A stretch of DNA of 64,000 bases from Megaustenia siamemsis (Eukaryota; Mollusca; Gastropoda; Stylommatophora; Ariophantidae): contig JAVIAB010000051.1 in NCBI GenBank assembly GCA_032433765.1, forward strand, positions 54,579,828 to 54,643,827, in the 5' to 3' direction. Positions 49,901-59,700 of this stretch are shown here, piece by piece. Made by a program: the position numbers and the translations under genes. The stretch's first letter is position 1; each line of letters opens with the position of its first letter. The notes beneath the pieces are model-generated. The model had not been told where the DNA came from. It saw only the letters and a program-made list of their open reading frames with translations, and made no database searches.

Positions 49901-52900
49901 TGAAGGCAACCAGAGCAGAATCATGAAGACAGGTGGTAAGGCCAGAAGGAAGAATAGATTGGTAACAATTCATAACTGTCACTAAGTTGTGAGGATGATT
50001 GGTAGGAGTTGAGTATAGTTCTGTCAGAGGAAGGGAGGATAGATGGGGTGAGTGCATACAGGTGAGAAATAATTAGATCACTTTGGAGGACTGATTCTGG
50101 ATACAGAAGGTGTAACAGTGGATATAAGGATGTAGGGAAATAATGGGTGTGGGGACAGTGTAAGGAGAAATGAGAAAACCATCGTGTGCGTAGGGAAAGT
50201 GACATTCACAGGCTAGTTATGAGCTAGTTGTTTTAGGTGAGTAAAACCTCATGATAATGAGAAAAGAGTTAGAATCACAATGGGGTGATTACAGTTTAGG
50301 AAAGTGTTATGTTTAAGATAGAGACTATGATGTGAAAAGATTTCATTGGCTGGGGAAATGACGTAAGTAGTTTTCCATTTGGTTGAGACATGAGATACTT
50401 AAGAGCCAGTGCTGAGAAATCAACAGGAGATTACATGTAAGCTAAGGAGGTAGGCAGACACAGTCAATCTATGTTCATAGAGAAGTGAATCCTTCATGTT
50501 AGTTAGATGTGTAAAGGATTTCAGAAAGATTTGTAGAGGCAATTACCAGTAATCCAAGTTATTTGAGAAGTGGATATATTTTAATGGTATCAGGGTGAAT
50601 GTCCTTATCAGCTAGCCATGAGTAGGGCTCATAAGTAAAATATTACTAAGAATCATCATGAGACGTGTAAGAAACAAAATAAAACCAGAAATAAGTGGGG
50701 AACAATGTGAATTTGTGGAAGGAAAGGGCACCAATAATGCAATATACATCTTAAGAACATTGATAGAAAGAGCTATAGAGGTAAAGAAAGATCTATATAT
50801 GTGCTTTATTGACTACACAAAAGCATTTGACAAAGTAAAGCATGTGGAAATAATCAATATGCTGGAGAAATTAAACATTGATGGCAAGGATCTGCGAATC
50901 ATAAAAAACATGTACTGGCAACAAACAGCAGCAATACGAATTAACAACCAAACAGGACAATTTCAACTTATAAAACAAGGAGCCAGACAAGGCTGTGTTC
51001 TGTCGCTGGATTTGTTTTCACTTTACAGCGAACATATTATGAGTTCAATAGTAGACAAAATAGGAATTGAAATCAACGGTCACAACATAAATAATTTGCA
51101 ATATGCGGATGACACAGTCTTAATAGCAAAGACAGAGAATGAACTACAAGAAATGATAGACATAATAGTAAAACAAAGCATCAAGAAAGGTCTTAGTCTG
51201 AATAGTAAGAAAACAGAAGTAATGGTCATATCGAAGAAACAATCATCACCAGCATGCAGCATAAAAATAAACAGGACAAATTTGAAACAAGTGCAACGCG
51301 TCAAATATTTTGGCACAATAATAACATCGGATGGAAGACGCACCATGGAAATAAAAAGTAGAATAGCTCAGGCCAAAATAGCATTTCAGAAAATGAAAAA
51401 TATCTTATGCAACAAATCCATGTCAATAGAAATGAGAAAGAGAGTTCATCGGTGCTATATAGAACCAATTCTGACCTATGGAGGCAAATCATGGACAGTA
51501 GACACACAAATGAAAAAACAATTAGAGGTCACAGAGATGGGATTTCTCAGAAGAATGTTGAAAGTTCCCTGGACATCTAAAAAGACCAATGAGGAAGTTC
51601 CCAAAGAGACCAACCCAAAAAGGGAGCTCCTAAAAAACATCAGAAAGAAACAATCAACATTTTTCGGGCACATCGTGAGAAGAGGAAAGTTGGAATACTT
51701 GATTACAACTGGCAAAATAAAAGGAAAGAGAGATCGCGGATGACAAAAAGAGAAAATACTGGGTAGCTTGGTGTCATGGCATGGAAAGCAGTCAACAACA
51801 GAACTGATATGATGCACTGTAGATAGAAGATTGTGGAAGGACATGATTGCCTACGCCAACCGGTATGCTACATGATGATGATGAGTAGGGACAACCATAA
51901 GGTAGACATTTCTTTTAAGTGATAGTGAACAGAATAGTGAGGAAGTGTCTGTAATGAGATGTTCCATGAGATGGATCTATGACATGGACATTATGTGGTT
52001 GTTAAGTTCTGTACACTGTTCAGGGAATATGGACAGAGATAAGTAATTCAATGTGTGATGAGAGAGCCCTGAGATTAATTACAAGAGTACGGAGGTAACT
52101 GGAACCTCCTTAGCATTTACTTTGATACCCGAGTGGTAATTAACGCCGCTGGGCTGTTTATATTGATAACCTCTGTTATGTGGATTATGTAAATAAAGTA
52201 TTGCTATTCTTTTGTACAAGAGTCTTGTATGTGTGCAGTCAATTTCATGGAGACAGGTGTGACGTATTCCACCCAACAGACAAACCAGAACGCAACACGA
52301 AGATTGACAGTTTACACTAACGACTGAGCACATTTTAAGAAAGGAATGAACAGTCACATTTCAAATAACTCCCAAGGATATTTTTGCACAAAGGCAGCTG
52401 AAGAAGCCTAGTATGAGGTAGGTCTGCCGAAGGAAATTATCACTGTACTGGCAGAGATGGTGATGTCATAACAGCTGAGAGCATAAAATAGAATTCTGGC
52501 ATGATGAAGTGTAGAAAAGATAGAAATGGGCATGTGTGGGTTTATAGAAAACAGAGATATAGAGGCTAGATGTACCCAAAGAGACATACAGGTCATGAAA
52601 GATGACTGAGGAGGTGGAAATACATGAGGTGATCTTAATGGGCAAATGTAAATACTGATGTAGCCAATGAATCTTAAAATGTCACTCTGTTGTTTTTTGG
52701 AACATAATTTTTGTCAGAGCTATTCTGCAACTCATCTGTAACTGCACATTTATTATCTGAAGTTCACATCGTTTCCAAGTTATTTTGTTCATATATGTGA
52801 TCAAATTGATATTTCTCCATATAGGCATTCTTGTACCCCATATTTCTAGAGCAATTTCAGGTTCTGACTGGTAGTCTCACACCCCCATACACCCTCTCTT

Positions 52901-53728
52901 TTTTGTTTGTAGGCTCCATTGTCTCACAGTAGTTTGTTTTGGGCATCTGAATTCTCATGCATCACAGCATACACCACAGCAAAGAAGTTTCTGTTCTTTT
53001 TTCAGATTTTCATGATCTAGTTTCATAGTTTAATTAGTATGTGAATTAGTATATTATATTGTGTTGTACTTTGTTCCAGCAGATTTTGATTTCATGTTGT
53101 CCTCCACCTGTACAAAGCCGTTACTATATCAATTTTATTTACATATATAATGTTTTCAACTTTAATGGTTAGCATAATCGATTTCATTGAGCTCTACACC
53201 CCTATCCTGGTGTAGCATCACTGGCTAATCTAGGGCTTTTGCCTTGTTGGAAAGACACCTTCCATTCAAACTTCGATTATGTCTTCTTGGTTACATGAGA
53301 CTACAAATATTAATAAATTAACAAATAGTAGTCATGATAAAATTTGTATTTGTAGTGTGTAAGTAACATAGTTGGTTTGTCTTAATAATACTTATAGTCT
53401 GTATAAATAGTACATTTGTTATGACTGGTTTGGCTAACCATACATATAAGCAGAGACATTTTTAAACTTGTGCCTTCATTTTAATTTCATAAAATGTTAT
53501 GTACAAACTCATTTTAATTAGGGATTAATCCATTGACAAGAGCATCCCCATATATGTTAAAGAATATTAGTAGCCCACAACTATGACAGGAAGTTCCAAG
53601 ATATATTGGCTAGGAGCTGACTTCGCAGTCCTAGCTATGACCATAGGGAAATGGTCACTGTGGTAGGTCTGTATGCAAAGTGTGCCCCCTTCGTGTTACA
53701 GACCAACCAAGTTCTCGAATGCAACCTT

Positions 53729-53787
<59 letters not shown>

Positions 53788-56700
53788 ATTTCACTCATGT
53801 GTCCCATAACCTTATATGCACAGTCATTTGTAAAAGTTGTCACAAGACATATATAGGTGAAACAGGTTGAAGTTTCAGTTATTATTTCTGAGAGCACCTC
53901 TACATCTCTTAAGGCTCTAGTACACTAGTCTCCACCCACTTTAACTTTCCTGACCATAAGGGCTCCAAGGATATCTGATTCAGTGGCATCATTTCCTATT
54001 CTGCTGATGACCATAGCTGATTTGCCCCACAGAACAAAGCAATAGCCCGTCTTGACTCTATACATCCAAGAGGGATCACATCCTTCACTCTTTTCTTTTG
54101 TTTTTTTTTTAAAATAAGTAATCCTTATTTCTTATCATTTTTAAAAAGTTATCATTATTTTTACTATTATTATTATTACTACTTTTCCCTTTTTTACCCC
54201 TTCCCTTACTGTTACACACCCCCCACACCTAGGGACACTTTCTTTGATTCATTATTAGAAGAAGCTCTTCTATCTCTTATTTTACACCTTACAGTATTAC
54301 GCTGTCCCTTTTGGTATTCTGCCCTACAAAAGTAGGGGCTAATGATCTGGCCACTTCCTGGTTAGGGATTAATTTCTTACCTATGGCCTGTGTTGTTATA
54401 ACTTGAGCTAAGTAAAATCTATGTAACTATGCTTGTTTCTTATTTGTTGTCTTCTTATACTGATGAAGCCCTGTGACTGAAACGTTTATAATTTTGTTCT
54501 GTGTTCCTTTCAGTTAATCTGTTGCATACAATTTTATGTTTATTTCTTCATGTTTTAGCAGATATACAACAGCCCAGTACGATTGGACTTTATCTATTTT
54601 CTATCTGTAATCGCCAGCTCTGTTACTCTTTATTTTTTAAATTTCCTCTGGCTATATGACACAGGATATAAGATGAACACATCTGTCATTAGTGAAGGTC
54701 TGTAGCCTTGAAGTGAATTTTTAAAAAAATATTTTTATTTTTCACACTGCTCAGATATCCCCACCATATATGGACAGATATTCTCTGAATTCAGAGGTAC
54801 TCTCATATGTTTATCATCAAAAGTTTTAATGTTTCGGCTAGACTTTTCCTACTGATTTTGCCTAGGCAACGGCCATTGAGGTGCGCGTGGCCGTGCGGAT
54901 AAAACCACTGTTCTGCTAGCTGCAAAGCCGGCGTACGGTATTCAAAGCCTGCGGTAGACAGAAAGGATTTTTTCTATCGGGGGGTGAAATAAAAATCCTG
55001 AGTCTCACACGTCGTGGCGACTGCTTGACCAAGCGGCCTTTATCCCTGTGGTCCTATCGTTGCCCCCCGACATTCACTAGCAATGGTACTATGTGTCGTA
55101 AAGATAGTTTTTTTAACGTCCATTATTTTGCCTACTCTTTTCGATGTCCAACTGCCTAGGGTTCTTTAACTTGCACATAATGCACACAGAACCTCCTGTT
55201 TTTTGTCATTTTCCTAGAGAAGAATCGCATCTCACTACCCAGAGATAAGAGGAGAGTAAAGCCAGTGATTTGATTTTATACATTTAAAAAATGTTGCACT
55301 GCCTGTGGTGGGAATCGAACTCAGGAGCTTCTTGTCTAGAGACAATGTCTTACCTCTGAACTACTCAGCCCCTTAGTGTAGTCAGTGATCAATCCAAGCT
55401 TTTATCAGCAATAACACAAGTTAAATCTTTGCATTAATTAAAGAAAGTGATCGTGTTCATGAGATAACAAGAAAGAAAAAAAAAACATGATAATCAATTC
55501 ACCAAACAAATCCCCATATGTCTGAGTTCAAACAGGATGCGGTGTAACAATAACAGAAAAAGGGATGACATTACCACATAAACATATGGTGTATGTGAAT
55601 GTCTAAGATGAAAAATGTTAACAGTGAAATTAAATTATGAAAAATGCATAAAAGGGGTGAATTAAATTTGATTTCTGAATGTGCTTACTTGATCAACTAT
55701 GCTATTTCTTGAACTGGCAGAACCTCTGCTTGTGGGTCGACTTGCAGCAGGTCTAGTTGATTTCAATTGTTCATATGATTTAGATAATTTTCTGTTTTTG
55801 TCTTCATTATATTCTTTACCTTTTAATATAGCATGGTTACATTCATTTTTATTCCTTTCACTTTGATAACCCGTTTCCATTTTGATCTTTTTTTCATTAA
55901 CTGTATTTGCATGTTTGCTCTTTAAGAATTCTAATTTATCTTCATTAGAAATAACTGATAATTTATTCTTTGCTGAGGAACAAGGAAAAAAACCATATTC
56001 GTTTTAGTTTAACAGATATACACAACAATTTAGTAAAAACTGAGGTCTTATGCACAAAATCCACTGTACAACAACACCATGTAAAGAAGAAATATTTTGT
56101 TATATCCACCAGCAAAAAGTTCACAAGAAGATAAATCTTAACAAAGGGAACACCAGTGCCTGATCACATTCTTGATCTTGATCCTTCCTGCGTAATTATG
56201 CATTGCATATGGTTTGTAGAGTTTTTCATGACCAATCTCTATTCTTTGCAAGATGTTCAATTTTATGTAATGAGTCTATGCCTGCCAACTTTGCTTCTCT
56301 TATAGATGTTTTTTTCAGTGTCTTTCCCTTTTCCTGTATCCTGATGTTTCCCATTGAGGAGCCTGTTTTGGGATTCTCTTGCTGTCTCTTCTCAGCACAT
56401 GTCCATCTTCTCTTCCTAATTGTAGAGGAGATCATTGGTTGCAAGGCTATTTCTCTTATTTTAAATTAGTCTTGAATTTACAAGACTAAGATCTTCTATC
56501 TACAGTGCATCGTATCAGTTCTCTTGTTGACTGTTTTCCATGCCATGGACCAAGCTATCCAGTATTTTTTCTCTTTGTCGTCTATGATCTCTCTTTCCTT
56601 GTATTTTGCCAGTTGTAACCAAATATTCAAACTTTCCTCTTCTCATGTGTCCAAAAAATGTTGATTGTTTCTTTCTGATGTTTTTTAGGAGTTCCTTTTT

Positions 56701-59700
56701 TGTGTTGGCCTATTTGAGAATTTCTCATTGGAATTTGTTGCTGTCTAGGAAACTTTCAACATTCTTCTGAGAAATCCCATCTTTTCATTTGTTTGTCTAC
56801 TGCTCATGATTTGCTTCCATAGGTCAGAATTAGTTCTACATAGCACCAATGAAAACTCTCTATAACTAATATTTTGTCCAGGTTTTTAAAATTTGCTGCA
56901 GCTTTTACTATCTTGCTTTTAGTCTTTTTCTGCATTTCACCTTCTTGATCTATAGTACTACCAAGGTATATATAGTGGACTATTTCCAACGTCTATTGAT
57001 TCAAATGTTATTGCCTTCTGAAGTATTGTTATTTTTAATTATTTAGTTTTATCCCTGTTGATTTCAAGTCCTATTCTTTCTGCGATGGATGATAATGTAT
57101 TGGTGATATTTTGCAACTTGTTGAAATTGTCACTTAGGAGCACTATGTCTGTCATCTGCAAAATCTGGATCTTCCAAGGATTTCTTGTCATAACATTTAA
57201 TGCCATTATTGCTGTTGCAACATTTATTCATTATGTAATCAATGCTGACTCCAAATGTTGATAGTATAAATCCTTGTTTTACCCATTTAAATTCGAAACC
57301 AATCATTCATTCCATCCTACATGCAAACCGCACAAGTATAGCCGTCATGTATATTTTTTATGATGATAATCTTTGGTGCTATCCCATAATGTTTCAATAT
57401 ATTCCACAAGGATAATCTATGAATGCTGTCAAATGCTTTTTTTTTAAATCAAAGAAACTGCGGATTAATGGTTGTTGGATCATATTTAAAAACAATAAAT
57501 CAAAAGGCTTGGACATGACCATTAGACAGCACCCTTCAGAGAGCCTTAAGAAATAACAGAAAGAGAAGAAATAATATAAACTACCTTTGGAACATAAATT
57601 ATATTTATGTGAAAACAAGTCCATACATTTAAACAAAAGAAGGAACAAATACATTTTTTTTCAAGATTTACACACAAAAATATAGCATGATATTAAAAAT
57701 TATGATAAACTCACTAACAGTATTGTGAGAAATATTTGGAAAAACTGTAAATTTCCATGTGTCATCAGGTGTTATAAACTATCATTGAAGACTGGCAAAA
57801 GGCCATCATCGTTCCAATATGGAAAAAGAAAGGTAGCAAAAGAGACTGCAATCAATATAGAGGTATATCTCTTCTCAGCCATGTAAGAAAGCTATATGCC
57901 AAAATCATGGAAAAAAGGCTGAGACCAATAATAGAACTACAGTTAAGCGATTCTCAAACGGGGTTCTGAAAAACAGAGGATGTACTGACGCACTATTCAC
58001 ATTAAAACAGCTTGCAGAAAAAAATGATAGAACACAATCAAAACTTATACATAGCCTTCATTGACCAGGAAAAAGCATTTGACAGAGTAAATAAACAGAG
58101 AACAACTGTGGGAGATACTAACAACAAACGGAGTAAGCCAAAATCTAACCAACCTAATAAAAGTCTCTACATCAACAGCAGCTGCACAGTCACTACAACA
58201 GCAGGCTACATGGACCACTTAAAAGTTAGATAAGGTATAAGACAGGAGTGCATGCTATCTCCCCTAATGTTTATTACATACATGGACTATATATGCAAGT
58301 TAGCCAACCCATCAGAGACAGAAGAGATCAACGAGCTTTTATTTGCAGATGATCAGGCACTAAAACATGAAACAATAGAAGACCTACAAGAATACTTAAA
58401 CAAACTCAACATCTCAGGCACAAAATACAACATGAAAATCAACATCAACAAAACAGAAGTCATGAATGTCGTCAAAAATAAACAGAACATCAACATAACT
58501 ATAGAAGGCAGGCAACTAAAGCAGGTAGAGGAATTCAAATACCTAGGAAGTTTAGTGACAAAAATGACAATTCACAAATAGCAGAGATAGATTCAAGATG
58601 CAACAAAGCTTGTAAAATCATTGGACAGTTATCACCACTATTGTCCAACAAGGAAATAACTCTAGAGGCAAAACGGGCACTATACAATACAATCTTCACC
58701 CCAACGTTGTGCTACCAATGCCAGTCCTGGACCCTAGATGCAAGAACAATAAGAAAAATAACTTCTACTGAGATGTGTCAGACGAATTACAGTAAACAGT
58801 CTGAGAGATAAGATCAGAAATGAAGAACTGAGAAAAATACTAGGAATAGCCCCCACCATAGAATATATAAAGAAACAACAGATACAATGGTTTGGCCATG
58901 TTACAAGGCAGAGTAATCAAAACACAACACAATGAGCCCTCAATAAACGTTGTAAGAATACCAGATCCAAGGGTCGACCACGAAAAAGATGGACTGATGG
59001 AATATTAGAAGCACTAGGAAACATAACAGCAGCAGAGGCAAATGGAAGAACAAAAGACTGCAAATTATATCTTCTCTCCACACTGAAAGGCAAATGAGGA
59101 AGGAAAGAAGAAGAAGAAGATCAGGTGTTATTTTTGATCTGTTGACATTAACTAACAAGGGAGACAAGTCGCCTCCCAGGAGAGAGCTGGAAGTTGCTAG
59201 CGACACACAGCTGATAGTTTGTGACAGGATCGGTGAACCAGATCCAACCAGACTTTACTCCACCTCTCTGTGGTGCCTCCAGTAACAGACTAACCTCTCT
59301 AGTCTTGCCATGCGAGTAGGGATCGAGGAGGGAAGATAATCCGATACTAAAAAATAACATGCTGAACTCGTATATGTTGGGCTGAAAGGTGCAAATATAA
59401 CAGTTTTACTGCAAACTACAACACAACGCAGACACGTCAACTTAATGTCCTCTTGAGGGTGGATGATCAGGAAGTGTATTCTTTTAGTCATCGGTTGAAC
59501 ACAAGCAAGCACTAACAAGATCACAACTCAAAGTGAATTTGTCAAAATACATACAAAGTTGTTTTAAAATGTCCTCACCAAAAAGACTCTACTGCAGGGA
59601 GCTAGTTTAACATGTTAAAGTTTGCCAAAACCTCTGATAAACATCATTAATTATGTACCTGAGGTCTATACTTTTGTTAAAACAAGTAAAAAAATTATAC

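Noticed and set aside
50658..51743. The 361-codon frame as a host gene
   Set aside because: It holds the RT catalytic YADD box and RTE C-terminal motifs and lies between target duplications; it is a truncated retrotransposon.
53655..53897. Minus-strand frame with Tyr-Ile repeats
   Set aside because: It is the (AT)n microsatellite read as codons.
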